Shown: positions 1 through 10,491 of the stretch, piece after piece
How positions within the stretch are numbered: position 1 is the stretch's first letter
How the letters are laid out: each line of letters begins with the position of its first letter
From: Gaeumannomyces sp. JS-464
Taxonomy: Eukaryota > Ascomycota > Sordariomycetes > Magnaporthales > Magnaporthaceae
Length of the DNA: 64,000 bases
Direction of reading: 5' to 3'
NCBI GenBank assembly: GCA_002197995.1
Contig: NGZR01000004.1
Location: forward strand, 1,736,001-1,800,000
Position numbers and translations under genes: made by a program
The notes under the pieces: generated by a model
Database searches by the model: none
What the model saw: only the letters and a program-made list of their open reading frames with translations
Told to the model about the DNA's origin: nothing

Positions 1-2669
1 AGTCCGGTTTACGGTTTAAACCCCCCACTTTAAAAAGGCTTTTAAAAGGCCTTTTGCTGGACTTTTTATATACGTGGCTAATTTATTTTTTATCGATAAA
101 ACGTTTTAAATCACTGTGTTTATATAAGGTAATAAAGCTATTTAAAACAATATAAGCTAAAAGCTTAAACTTACATAACTATATAAGTGGCTATTAAAAT
201 TCCTTACTATTTAACAGCATTAAAAAATATTTGGTAATCGATAACGTGCTATTAAGCGATAAAAATATGCTTAAGCATTATAAGCAAATGCTAAAATGCT
301 AAAACAATTTTTTAATAACCGATAAGTATTTTAAAAAGGTGCATTTCGAAAGCTAAAAATTGCTTTGCATTTATTTAGCAAACGAAGACTTATATAAGTA
401 TAATAGGGTAAACGCTACGTAATTAAACGGAAATTGGGTGTTTATTACAGTGCAATCGTTTTTTAATAAGAACTTCGCACGGTTATAGCCCCAGCTATAA
501 CAACGTTCTATTTTTGCCTTCGTGGTACACGTGGATTAACTTTAGTTTTATCTCGTAACAGTGTTTATGCAAATGCATAAATTACTATTTGTAAAAGCAA
601 AGCTATTAACACGCCGAATTTAAAAGTAAAAGCGTTAAAAGCATTTATAAAAACAATTAAATAAGGAAAACGATAGCTTTTTTTAATTAACTTGCTTTAA
701 CTACCGCTAATATAATGTAAAACTAATATCCCGCATTTTTAATGCCGGTAAAAAGCGTTTATTCGCATTTAAAATAATCGTAAACGCTTTAAAAGTCGAA
801 AAACTCGGCTAAAAGGAAAACTTTACTTTAAAAAAACGAAAATTAACGTTTATATTTATATTAAGCCGATTAGCAAAACGAACGGCAGCAACCTTTTACC
901 TTTCCACCGTAAAAAACGGAATTTAAAACAAAATAAAGAAATAAATATTATATTAAACTTTCGATAGCATCCGCCGATAAAAAACCGTTTAATTTTATTT
1001 CGAAATATTTAACCTTTTAAATTAAAAAACTTAAACCGAAATAAAACGAAATTAAAAAGAATTTTGCACGTTAAAATGTTAAACTTAATTTAACAAAATA
1101 CGAAACTAACGTTAAAAATCGATAAATTAAAAAAAATAAACCGAATATTTAACGAAAAAAAAAAGGTTTTTAAATTTATTAAAATAACGATTAGCAATAA
1201 ATAAAACCCGCGTTAATTCGAAATCCACGGAATTAAAAACCGCATTATTTAATCCAAATGCGATATTTCGCACGTTATTAAAAAAATTAGCATAATGTTA
1301 TATATTAGCCGAAAAATCCGTAATAAGCCGAAAAGTAATAACCCGCATATTGCAAAACCGTAAAACATAAATAAATATATTAATTTTAATGCTTTTATAT
1401 ATTACTGTATTTATATTAAACTTACGATTAATACTACGGCAAAGTTTAATACCGGGCAAAAAAAAACCCGTTATTAAATACGTTAAAACGCATTTTATAT
1501 TAAACGGGTTCCGAAGCCCTATTAACTAAAACACTAATAATATAGCGTTTAAAATTAATAACAGCTTTTATTATTAACGTAAAACGGTTAAAACCGCGAC
1601 CGTTACGAAAATAACGCCGATAGCTTCCTCGAAAACCGAAAACCATAATAGCGGTAATAACGGTAAAAAGTAGGAATAATGCACCGAATGTTAAAAAAAA
1701 ATGGAAATAGCATTAAAGTAAAAATGCGGCTGGTTAAAAAAATGCCGGAATGTTAAAAAAGGATATAACGGACGGCGGTTATATTTAATAGCGCTAACGA
1801 CGCTAACGAAAAATCGAGCTAAAAAACGAACGGTGTTATATAAAAGCGATTAAGGTAAAAGCGACGATACCGAATTAATCGCTTATAACGAAATTGTAAA
1901 TACATTAAAAAAAGGGTAATTTTGCAACTCGTAGCAAATAAAGCACCCTTTTTTATAAGCGTTAAAAAAGACGGTTAATATGATAAAAACGCGATAATAA
2001 CGGGAAAATCCACGTTTAATCGAATACGCGTATCGCGATTAAATAATAAATAACAATTTCGCGTAAAACATTAATGCAATAATAAAAGGGAATATTTAAA
2101 TAACCGACTTTAAAAAGCAATTTAAAAAGCTATGTAAAACTGCAATATGCCGATCTTATTTAATTATGTTACAGTTTATATAAAGATATATGCATTGCGT
2201 AATTACAATTAAATGTGGTTTTATTTAGCTATTGCGAAACTAAACTATTACATAATAATGTTTTGCAAATTACGAAAATAATAAAACAATTTTTTACAGG
2301 ATATTAATTAACTTTAATAAACTTTGCACGAGGATTTACAGCATTACGAAAAGGATATTAAAATACCGCGTACTAAGGTTGTAATATTAAAAAAAAAGGA
2401 AAAAATTAAATCGTGGGTAAAATACAAATAACGCTGTAAGTAAAATTAATAAAAGCGTTAACCTAATTAAAAAAGCGGTTAACGCGGTAAATGCGGCCCT
2501 ACTTTTATAAAAGCGGGTAAAAGCCGAATTATTAAAAAGTCGGTTTTTATTAATACAATTACAAACTTCGGCTCGTAGTTAATAGTTTATTAAAACGCGT
2601 TATATTAAAGCATTAATTACGCCGTTAATATATAACCGGATCCGCTTTTAAATTTGCGGAGCAGCCTTT
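1..2669. other. AT-rich, RIP-degraded sequence, element not identified
   Basis: The stretch is strongly AT-rich. Remaining C residues sit mostly in CpG or GpCpT, CpA is rare, and all frames are cut by TAA and TAG stops. That is the signature of the transposons further along the window, so this is probably a decayed mobile element. I found no second copy of it in the window and no motif that names a family. I looked for DDE transposase, reverse transcriptase, integrase and Helitron motifs and saw none convincing. The boundary with the Fot1 remnant to the right is approximate. Confidence 0.5.
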
Positions 2670-2987
2670 TTTTTTCTTAACTTTCGTAATTTGTTAATTT
2701 ATTAAAGTTTTTATAAACGTGCATTACGTTGTAAAACTTTTACAGCTTTACTTTTTTTTAATTCGAATTTCATTTTAATAAAGTTAAATGTAAAAGTACC
2801 AATTTTAACGCTTTAAAAAAGTTTTTAAATAATGCTAAATTTTAAACTTTTAAAACGTTTAAAACACTTAAAAACGCAATTTCGCAATTCGAATATTTTA
2901 AAATTCGAATTTCGAATTACCTAAATAACTTTTTAACATATATTAATATAATTGTAAACCAAATTGCAAAAAAAGCGAAAACGATTA

Positions 2988-4839
2988 ACGTGGTTTACTA
3001 GTAAATAGGATAAATTAACAAGTGGAACACGAAACGTAATAACGCGATATAACATTTTTAACAATTAATTCCTTTATTAAACAAAATGTTAAACAAAAGC
3101 GATAAAAGCCGGGTAATTTTTGCCTTTTAAGCTTTGTAATTCGACTTAAAATTAACCATCCGAAACGTTGCAAAAATTTACTCGGTCGCGAAATCGATAT
3201 TAACGCGTCGAAAGCGCGGTTAACCTGTTTAACGCGATAGCATACCCAAATTACGCAAATTAACGGAATCCGAAAAAGAAGCGCTTATTAAATACATATT
3301 CGAGCTGGATTCCCGCGCATTCCCTTTTCGGCCTTTTGGCGTTAAAAATATGGCTAACCGACTGCTCGCCAAACGCGATACGGGAACCGTCGGGACTAAT
3401 TAGGTCGCGAAATTCGTTAAACGCCGCCCGGAGCTCGGCACGCGCTGGATTTAAAAATACGATTATTAAAAAGCTAAATGCGAAAATCCCAAGCTTATTT
3501 TTGCGTAATTTAACTTATGCGAAACACCGTAGCCAAATATAATATTTTAAATAACGATATTTACAATTTTAACGAAACCGGCTTTTTTATAAGCATAATC
3601 GCCGCCGTTATAATTATTACAATATTAAAAGGCCGTAATAAAGCAAAGCTGGTTTAACTTGGCAATTGGAAATAGGCTATAATTATTTAAAAGGTTAATT
3701 ATTACGGTTAAACGATCCCTTTTTTTATTATCGTTAAAAAGTAATACTATTTAACCAATTGGTATTTAAAAACCGACCTTTTACGCGATTAGGTCATTTT
3801 AACGAGTTTTAACAAATGAATTACGAATAAACTCGGCCTAAAATGGATTTAACATTTCGATAAACATATTATAGCTCGCATAAAAGGGTCCCATCGTTTG
3901 TTAATGCTAAACGGCTATAAAAGCCACCATTCGACGAATTTCGAGCTTTATTACTAAAAACATAATATTATTACGCTTTATACCTTCGCATTCGTTTTAC
4001 TTTTTTTAACCGCTTAACGTTAAATGCTTTAGCCCGTTAAAAAAAGCGTACGGTCGACAAATCGAAAATTTAATAAGGTTATACGTTAACCACGTAATTA
4101 AAGTCGAGTTTTTTTCGGCGTTTAAAACGGCATTTTTTAACTTTATAACTAAAGGAAATATTTAAAAAGGTTTTCGAAAAGCTAACTTTGCTTTTTTTAA
4201 TCCGAATTCGGTTTTAAAAAAGCTAAATGTAAAGTTACGAATTTTAACTCCCCCGAAAAAGCCTTTAAATAACGCCGAACTTTAAACCTTTAAAACGCTT
4301 TAAATAGCTAAAACGTAATTTCGCAATCCGAACATATTAAAACTCGAATTTCCAATTACCGAAATAGCTTTTTATTATTTATATTAACGGTTGTAAACCA
4401 ATTAACGAAAAAGCTAAAGTAATTATGCATCGGGTTAACCTTTTAAAAAAAAAATGTTCCAAATTACGAAAAGCGAACGAGGTATTAAACTAACGCCGAA
4501 AGGCTAAAAAACACGTGTTTAATAAAAAGGGTTACATATTATTAAAAAATACGAAATGTTTTAAACCAGCAAAAGCTAAATAGGCAGTTATAGCAAAAAA
4601 TGCGCGATTATAAGGGTTAAAAAAGAAAGGCGACGACGATTCGTCGGCGATATAACATTTGCGGTAAAACCGGACATAATGCGCGCATTTGTTAAAAAAA
4701 AGTAAAAATGTCCGATATATATAATTCCGAATAGTTTAAATGGATTTTGGTGTTGTTAGGTTGGTATGCGCGTTAATTGGCTAAAAATCAGGGTGGCGTG
4801 TTTTTTCGCTGGTTTATTCCACTTACTGGTAAACCACGT
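2988..4839 (+). mobile_element. Fot1/pogo-type DNA transposon, copy A, full length
   Basis: The element begins ACGTGGTTTACTAG and ends CTGGTAAACCACGT, an imperfect terminal inverted repeat, and is flanked by TA on both sides, the Tc1/mariner-type duplication. At 1,852 bp it matches the length of two other copies in the window (1,870 and 1,858 bp). It encodes a pogo-like transposase destroyed by in-frame stops. It sits inside an older copy of the same family (copy D), so it is a self-insertion. Known of the family: Fot1-like elements move by cut and paste into TA and are common in filamentous ascomycetes. Confidence 0.87.
3180..4700 (+). pseudogene. Fot1/pogo transposase pseudogene (copy A)
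   Basis: Reading the plus strand and passing over TAG and TAA codons gives the pogo/Fot1 layout. First comes a CENP-B-type helix-turn-helix region (about 3,230-3,500, with VGTNWVAKFVKRRPEL-like residues once the stop in place of Trp is allowed). The DDE catalytic domain follows, with DIYNFNETGF at 3,556-3,588 (family FDETGF, the Asp now Asn through GAC to AAC). The LNGYKSHHS motif lies near 3,905, where the catalytic Asp is again Asn, and the FLQPLNVKCFSPLKKAYG-like block near 4,000. A C-terminal zinc knuckle (Y-x2-C-x4-H-x4-C, first Cys lost) lies at 4,651-4,692. Stops fall at former CAA, CAG and TGG codons, as RIP predicts. It cannot make active transposase. Start and end are approximate. 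Confidence 0.85.
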
Positions 4840-5378
4840 TATATATAAAATGGCCTTTTTCCAAACAAAAGTATTTACGTTTAAAAAAACGAACGAAATA
4901 TTAAATAAACGCCGAAAAGCTAAAAAAACACATTTCCAATTTAGAAATCGCTTACTATTAAAAAAGTACGAAATATGCTAAACTAAAAAGCGCTAAATAA
5001 ATAAATATAGCAAAAAATGCGCGATTAAAAAAGTTTAAAAAAACAACAACGGCAACTCGTCGCGATATAACATATACGGCAAAACGCGATATAATACGCG
5101 CATTTATTAAAAAATGTAAAAATGTTCGATATATATAGTTCCGAATAGTTTAAATAAATGCTGGCGTTATTAAGTTGGCATACGCGTTTAATTAATTAAA
5201 AGTCGGGTGTGGTGTAGCATTCGCTAATGTGCGGCACTTACTATAAACCACGTTATATAAATATAAAATTTTTAAAATGTTATAAATTTTAACGTCCATG
5301 GGACCTGTTAACCATGCAGTTAGCAACGGGCGTTGGCTATGGGGAGGTTTTGTCCAGATATTGACAGAGATCACCAAC

Positions 5379-6138
5379 CCCACCAGGGAAGTGCTTGGTC
5401 GTGGCGATGACGGGTCGCGGCCGAGCTTCTCGCCCGGCAGCCCCTTGATCCACTCGACCACAAGCGAGCTCGTCAGGTTAGCGTCCTTAGACAGCACAGC
5501 GTTCAGCCGGCCCCAGCGCGGCTCGGTGGCCAGGTCGACCTGGGGGCTGAGTGACTGTCGGATGCCCACGGCGCGGTACTCCTCGCGCACGACGTCTGCA
5601 AACCTGCGCGTGTACTCTGCCTTCCTGAGCGCCGCCAGGCCCGTGGGGTCGGGCCACCGCGAAAACGCCCTCGCCGGAAAGTGCACGGCCATCTGGTTGC
5701 CGACGGCGTACTGCGGGCCGACCGAGATGGTGATGGGGATGCCCAGGCGGGTGCTGTTGCGCGCGCATGCCTGCAGCCGGTTGTGCCAGACGGACGTGTT
5801 GTAGGCGTCGTCGATGGCGCCCGTCAGGACGTAGTGCGTTATGCTCTTGTTGGCGATGTCGCCCGGCGTGGTGCTGTCGAGGTCCCCGTCGAGCATGTCC
5901 TCGAGCCGGCCGCCCGTGATGGTGGTGCGGCTGTGGAACATCTGCCCGGCCTTTTCGTGCAGAGTCATGCGCGAGAGCAGGTCGCCGACGCGGGCCTCGA
6001 TTCAGAGCGACGAGTGCGGTACGGCAGCAGGGGGGCCGAGGCCGTGTCGTCGTCGGCGGCGGCTTGGCGCGGGATGTGGGCCGAGCGGCCGCTGGCTACG
6101 GCAGCCAGCGTGCCGATGAGGAGCAGGCTCGATCTCAT
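5379..6138 (-). pseudogene. Truncated, frameshifted GH3 glycoside hydrolase (beta-glucosidase-like)
   Basis: Glycoside hydrolase family 3 enzymes cut terminal sugars from beta-glucans or xylan and are usually secreted. The chosen start at 6,138 gives a signal peptide (MRSSLLLIGTLAAVASG). About 36 codons later comes an in-frame TGA at 6,002-6,004 and an apparent one-base loss near 6,015. The reading then resumes as IEARVGDLLSRMTLHEKAGQMF, LGIPITIS, FSRWPDPTGLAALR, VREEYRAVGIRQ and QVDLATEPRWGR, all classic GH3 N-terminal blocks. A usual DPQ motif reads GPQ. A second frame break near 5,413 separates the frame from VIATTKHFPGG, after which similarity ends near 5,379. Only about 240 of the usual 700-800 residues remain, and the segment with the nucleophile Asp is gone. 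No RIP-type stops dominate. It is almost certainly nonfunctional. Confidence 0.85.
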
Positions 6139-6228
6139 GGCGTACTTCTTTTCCGGTGCCTGAACAATTGTGAGGACGATGAGGGAGGGTGGGGATAAAC
6201 GGTCATATTTGCACGTCCATGGTCTCCG

Positions 6229-6237
6229 CTTTATATA
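6229..6237 (-). promoter_or_regulatory. TATA box of the decayed GH3 gene
   Basis: The minus strand reads TATATAAAG, about 91 bp upstream of the ATG at 6,138, a normal distance for a fungal TATA box. It supports this start codon. The gene it served is broken. Confidence 0.5.
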
Positions 6238-6898
6238 CACAGATATCCCCCGTCGAGGCCAACGGCTCGGGTCTCTTTCGGTGACATGATGGCCAAGCTG
6301 CGGTGGAAGTCTCCGTGTCCTTTCGTCGCTATTGGGCTGCTATGCAATAAGGTGGGATCTGGGGAGCATCGTGGCTTGACCCGAAGTTTTGCCCGTCCGG
6401 AAGCGACGCGATGTCGAGAGAGAGAAGGAGGATACTCCACAACGAAGACACATCCCGACCCCGGGAGAGGGCTAGCGGTAAGGCATTACCTCGAGAACTA
6501 TGCGGGGATGCTTGGACGTTGGAGCTGCCAAACCCCGAAATCTCTTCGCGAGAAGCACGTGGCTCTTCTATCCCATCCAGAGTGGAAAAGTTGGGGTTGC
6601 AAGCGGGGTCTGGCCACATTGTCGGCGGCTTGGCTCTGGGGGTGGGTAAGGCGACGGGCGACGGCATCAGACCAGTACTCCGAGGTTGGGGCGTCCGAGA
6701 GGCTGACGTCGTATGCCAAAACATCACGACCGATCCAGTTCCCGAGGCCCGGAGAGCGGCCGAAAGATGCCGCACACCATTTTCCGTTTGTCGCACCAAC
6801 GCAGGATACAGCAAAGAACACCGAAAATGTGGGAAACCTCTCTCTCTTTTTTTTAATACTCTAGCTCCGCGCCCACCCCATCAGGCCATGCTGAACGT
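6238..6898. other. Intergenic sequence between GH3 and peroxidase
   Basis: About 660 bp of mixed composition. Several overlapping open frames run through it on both strands, but none shows a domain, a clear start context or codon structure better than its competitors. It should hold the GH3 upstream region and the 3' UTR of the peroxidase; a T-rich run at 6,849-6,856 lies just beyond the peroxidase stop. Nothing else is supported. Confidence 0.4.
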
Positions 6899-7714
6899 CT
6901 ATGCGGCGGCGGTGATCTTGCTCCTCAGGCCGGCAAGGCCAGAGATGGTGATCTTGTTGGCGGGGCGCGTCCAGCCCTCGGCGTAGGGCAGGCGCTCCTC
7001 CTGGAACATGACCTTGACCCAGTCGGACCTGGCGTCGCCCGTGTCGACGTTGCCAAAGACGGACAGGTACAGGGCCGTCTCGATCTCGCTGAACTGCCCG
7101 CCCAGCAGGCCGAGGTCGAACTTGGGGTTGACGGCCTTGGCGGCGGCCAGGCGGGCCTTGCGGGCGGCGGCGGCGGTGGGGATGTCAATGGTGCCGTTAC
7201 CGGCGGGGAAGCGGGAGGCCGTGCTGGCCCAGATGGCGGCGTTGAAGGAGTGGTTGTCGCCCAGGGCGACGTCGTTGCGGCTCAGGCTGCCGTCGTGCTC
7301 GATGATGCCGTGCTTGTTGAGGTCGTCCAGGTTGAACCAGAGCAGGTTGCCCGTCGTCAGGGCCACGGCGCCGACCAGGGTGGTGGCGGCGGCGTCGAGG
7401 TTGACGGACGCGAGGCCCTTGATCAGGTCGATCAGGTTGACCTTGCGGCCGTCGCGCGGGAGGAAGCCGTGGTTGGCCAGCGTGTTGACCATGGGGCAGG
7501 GGCCGCGCACTGTTGCGTGTGCATGAGCTTGTTAGACTGGGTCCATGAGCTCGGAAGGGGTTTTGGCATGACACTCACGGTCGTTGGGGCCGGGGGCCTT
7601 CCACGAGTTGTCGTCGGCGCGGACGGACAGCTCATCGGAGGAGGCGGCCGCGGAGGGGTACGCCTCGACGGACAGGGCTGCCGTCAGGAAAAGGGCGAAG
7701 GTGGAAAAGCGCAT
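6899..7714 (-). CDS. Secreted heme-thiolate peroxidase (Peroxidase_2 / chloroperoxidase-peroxygenase family)
   Basis: Two exons (7,714-7,579 and 7,509-6,899) joined across a 69-bp intron give 248 residues, the usual size for a short family member. Residues 1-18 (MRFSTFALFLTAALSVEA) form a signal peptide, so the product should be secreted. The heme-thiolate Cys is C50 in RGPCPMVNTLANHGFLPRDG. The EHD motif lies at 116-118, followed by SRND. FSEIETALYL at 185-194 holds a plausible acid-base Glu (E189). The C-terminal block NVDTGDARSDWVKVMFQEERLPYAEGW is typical. Known members use peroxide to oxygenate, halogenate or peroxidise organic substrates; the substrate here cannot be read. No internal stop or frameshift is visible, unlike both neighbours. 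The start was chosen because it gives the signal peptide. Proposed upstream elements are listed separately. Confidence 0.9.
7510..7578 (-). other. Spliceosomal intron in the peroxidase gene
   Basis: On the minus strand the intron starts GTGAGT, contains a TCTAAC branch-like site and ends CAACAG. Splicing after GAC-C joins to TG-CGC, giving D-L-R-G-P-C-P, which restores the family's usual residues before the PCP motif. Without splicing the signal peptide and the catalytic domain lie in different frames. Confidence 0.85.
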
Positions 7715-7879
7715 CTTGCTTTTGGGCGAACGAGTGCCTTGCTGCGGGGTAGGCAGGGAAGCGAGTGGCAGCGGCAGAGAGCGCAGAGGCACGGAAGCGA
7801 GAGACTGGGTCGAAAGGAGTGACTGGAAGAGCGCGATGGAGCAAGCAGCGTCCCAAGGGCCAAGATCATGCCGTCCGTT

Positions 7880-7897
7880 ATTATATTGTCCCACGTG
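7880..7897 (-). promoter_or_regulatory. Candidate promoter of the peroxidase gene (CACGTG box and TATA-like site)
   Basis: On the minus strand a palindromic CACGTG (7,892-7,897), the E-box bound by bHLH factors, is followed by TATAAT (7,880-7,885), about 165-180 bp upstream of the ATG at 7,714. Position and order suit a promoter, but both are short motifs and the role is inferred. Confidence 0.3.
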
Positions 7898-8446
7898 GCA
7901 CCACGTTTTCACCCGCGCGGCCCCTCCCCGACATCATTGCCCCGGATCTGCTGTGCAAGGGGGCTCTGTGATGCCATCAAGATTGGACGGGGTCCTCTTG
8001 CCGGAGCGGCTGCCCGATCCAGGGGAGATCTCCGGCCGAAACTGCTATTCCAGGCCCATAATTGGCTCTGACTGGCACTGTGGACCCCGAAGTTCCAGAT
8101 TCGGGGCCTGCTCCCGAGGCTGGCCCCTATAAAATCGTGGGGCGACTTCATGCGTCCCACGCCCAAATTACCGGTTACGAAAACCCAAAAACCCGACCCG
8201 ACATCCAATTGATGCTGGCCAATAGGGCAAGGCTGATTTATAATGGATAGAGAGAAATCATGGAACGAAATATCTTGTTTGGGATCAGGTATTAAGAGCT
8301 TGGGTACCAATGTCGTTAGCCACTTGCGGAAGCAATGCGACCCAAACATGGTCGTGGCAAACCGCCAGCAAAAACAGCCCGTTGTGAACGTATTGGCCAC
8401 GGACACGGTCGTCGTCGACGGCCACCGCCACCTCGTCCCCACTCAC

Positions 8447-8625
8447 TGTGCTGGTCGCGCGCTCGCCCAGGCAGTTCTGCGCCCGGTGGTCCAGCTTGGC
8501 CAGGCTCACCTCCATCGACACCCGGCCGTGAAGGGCTCGGCCGCGATGGGGTGCGTGTGCGGGTGGTGAAGCCGCCGCGAGAACCGCTCGTCCATGGCTT
8601 CGTCGCACACGCGGATGGCCAACAT
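8447..8625 (-). pseudogene. Unrecognised coding-like scrap
   Basis: The minus strand reads MLAIRVCDEAMDERFSRRL and continues with good codon structure to about 8,520. An apparent one- or two-base shift then leads into a second frame reading SMEVSLAKLDHRAQNCLGER, which ends at a GTGAGT (8,446-8,441) that could be a splice donor. I do not recognise the family. It may be the broken start of a gene whose remainder was lost, or two chance frames. The surrounding 7,900-9,022 holds no other gene I can support; a TATAAAA lies at about 8,145-8,151 on the plus strand. Confidence 0.25.
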
Positions 8626-9022
8626 GGGTACGCGCGCTAGCCCACGCGTCGCTTTTCGGCTTGGGTTTGGGACCATCTTGTTACGCTTCGGCGTGTAAGT
8701 TGCCTGGCATATCTTGCCCTCAGACGCGAGGGTATACTTTTGGGGAAGTTTTGCATTGGGTTTCTTTGTTCCTTTCAGCTAGCCGATTTTACGCGGTGCT
8801 TTCATTGTCCTGAACAGCGGCGTGATAGGTCCGAATCGCCCCTAACCCAGGCTGGTTGAATCCGCCAACGAGGGCGCGCATGACGCGGCTCTTGGCCGAC
8901 CTGGGACTGGGCTTGCGGCTCGTATGTCCTCTTGATATGGTGGTATTCGGTGCGCTCATGCACATTTCAACCAAACAGGGACGCAATTTAGCCATCACCA
9001 TGGCAGAGGACTCGGAGGAAAT

Positions 9023-9497
9023 ATGGCGACCTTTCTCCGAAAAAGTCCAGCAGTGGCCCTGTCGGAGCCCGCCACCGTGCTCGAGCGACTCTCCCGTAAT
9101 ATTGGGGATCATTGCTTGAGAGAGGAGGAGAAAGCCAGCTTCCAAAAGAACTTTGCCGCCACTTGCGGCCCTGACGAGACATTCACCGAGGCCTCCTTGG
9201 TTTCCTGGATTACCGCCAAATCCCCGCCGACAGAAGCGACTCCTGTCAGAGCATTCCTGCCTTTAGCGCTGCCATCCCGCTGCTGTTCCGGGGGACCCGC
9301 AACCTTTCGACCGCCTGCAGCACCTGTCGGCCTTACGTACGACGGCTTGTGGCGCGTGTGTGTTTTGCTGGGGCACCTCGGCAGGACCTATGCTGGACCC
9401 ACGCCAACATCTGCCCGCCGATTGCCGCCGCGCTTCGTTCCAGGCCTTTGCCACCCGTGTCCCGGCCAACGGACTACCGTTCGACGAAGCTCGCTAG
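9023..9497 (+). pseudogene. Frameshifted hypothetical fungal gene, 5' part
   Basis: The start at 9,023 opens a frame with a well-formed helical N-terminus (MATFLRKSPAVALSEPATVL, then HCLREEEKASFQKNFAATCG and FTEASLVSWI). Near 9,255 the frame seems to move, giving a stretch around AVPGDPQPFDRLQHLSA. It then returns to LTYDGLWRVCVLLGHLGRT, and a third frame gives ASFQAFATRVPANGLPFDEA before a stop at 9,495-9,497. The pieces read like one protein broken by at least two indels. From memory they resemble a fungal protein with an EF-hand-like N-terminus, possibly of the TLDc type, but I cannot confirm this. The gene is cut off by the AT-rich block about 90 bp downstream. Confidence 0.5.
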
Positions 9498-9590
9498 GCG
9501 CGGCGGCGCGCTTTGGCCTTTCCCGCCTCCCATATTAAAACTAGGGGCGGCCCGGCCCTGCTGGCCCGAGCAACTGCAATAAGGATGGAA

Positions 9591-9742
9591 ATAAGATTTT
9601 TTTCACGATTTGGTAAATATGCTTTACCAATTTTAAAATGAGGTCGATTTAAAAATCACAATAAGGCTATGGGGAAAAAAAATTAAAATAAAAAAAAAAC
9701 CTGCGAAAAAGTTAAAATAAATATAATTCCGTTTTAGGATTA
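9591..9742. other. AT-rich junction sequence
   Basis: About 150 bp of AT-rich sequence between the gene island and the first MITE. It resembles the RIP-degraded blocks but I could not align it to any element in the window. Confidence 0.4.
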
Positions 9743-10138
9743 ACGTGGTTTACAAGCGAGTGGGCTAGGACGAAATTACATATTAAACGCGATTTTCGAT
9801 ACCTTTGCTAACTCCGCCAATTTAAGTTTAAATTTAACCAAATTTACACAGGTTATATTTAACTAAATGTGGAATTTAATTTAATTTTCTTGGAATTTTA
9901 TTAGTACCTTTTTATGGTTAATTTATAATACTGTGTAATATACTGTGTATAATATGCAACTAACTTTAAAAAGGTAATAATGAAAATCCAAGAAAATTAA
10001 ATTAAATTCCACATTTAGTTAAATACAACGTTTTTAAATTTGATTAAATTTGGGCTTAATTTGGCCGAGTTATTAAGGGTGTTAAAAAACGCGTTTAACA
10101 CGTAATTTGGAAATGTGGCACTTGCTTGTAAACCACGT
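9743..10138. mobile_element. Foldback MITE 1 with Fot1-type ends
   Basis: A 396-bp element starting ACGTGGTTTACAAGC and ending GCTTGTAAACCACGT, flanked by TA. Its ends are those of the Fot1 copies, but it has no coding capacity. The two halves are long imperfect inverted repeats: for example AATGTGGAATTTAATTT near 9,865 is mirrored near 10,000. The centre is short and AT-rich. It is probably a non-autonomous derivative mobilised by the Fot1 transposase. Confidence 0.85.
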
Positions 10139-10491
10139 TAGTTTAATATATATGTAAATTGTTTTTTCAAAGTTAAAAGATTTTTAAAATAATATTTCTT
10201 TTTTTTATATTTATAACGTTTAATATAATTATAACGGTTTTCTTGTTTTAAGTACATAACGTTATTAATCGCGTTTTTTAATCGATTTATCTTTTATTAT
10301 AAGCGATAAGTTTTTTTTTAACCGTTTTTAATTAGTACGGTTAAAGCTTTCGTTTTATTAGGATTTTATACCGTTTAATTGTTTAAAATAAAACGTAATT
10401 TCTTTATGTTTTACAATCGATTATTATTATAACTTTTTACTTTTAATATTCCATTCGGAATATTAGCAAATCGTAAAGTTAATTTAACTTT

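Larger units (their letters stand above)
2670..5253 (+). mobile_element. Fot1/pogo element copy D, 3' part, split by copy A
   Basis: Two blocks, about 2,670-2,987 and 4,842-5,253, together align with the 3' half of the Fot1-like copies at 2,988, 20,953 and 22,825. The left block ends inside the element just where copy A begins, and the right block resumes after copy A with a shared TA. It ends with the family's terminal inverted repeat (reads CACTTACTATAAACCACGT) at 5,253, followed by TA. The transposase 5' half is missing. The decayed Cys-knuckle near 5,075 is present. The left limit is approximate because similarity fades. Confidence 0.7.
5292..9590. other. GC-balanced gene island between RIP-degraded blocks
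   Basis: Base composition changes abruptly near 5,292 and 9,590. Inside, sequence is GC-rich and codon-structured. Outside, it is AT-rich transposon debris. The island holds one intact gene in the middle and truncated or frameshifted genes at both edges. The break in the left gene lies within about 90 bp of the composition boundary. I infer that transposon insertion and later loss removed the outer parts of the flanking genes. RIP-type stops are not the main damage inside the island; the lesions are mostly small indels. Confidence 0.8.

Noticed and set aside
3336..3542. Open frame of 68 codons in Fot1 copy A
   Set aside because: The true transposase frame overlaps it; reading that frame through RIP stops gives the pogo helix-turn-helix motif, so this one is a shadow.
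5298..5804. Plus-strand open frame of 168 codons over the GH3 fragment
   Set aside because: The minus strand carries recognisable GH3 blocks; the plus frame is its GC-rich shadow.
6286..6986. Overlapping long open frames (about 190 codons, plus) upstream of and into the peroxidase 3' end
   Set aside because: Several frames on both strands are equally open, none has a domain, and they run into the peroxidase exon antisense.
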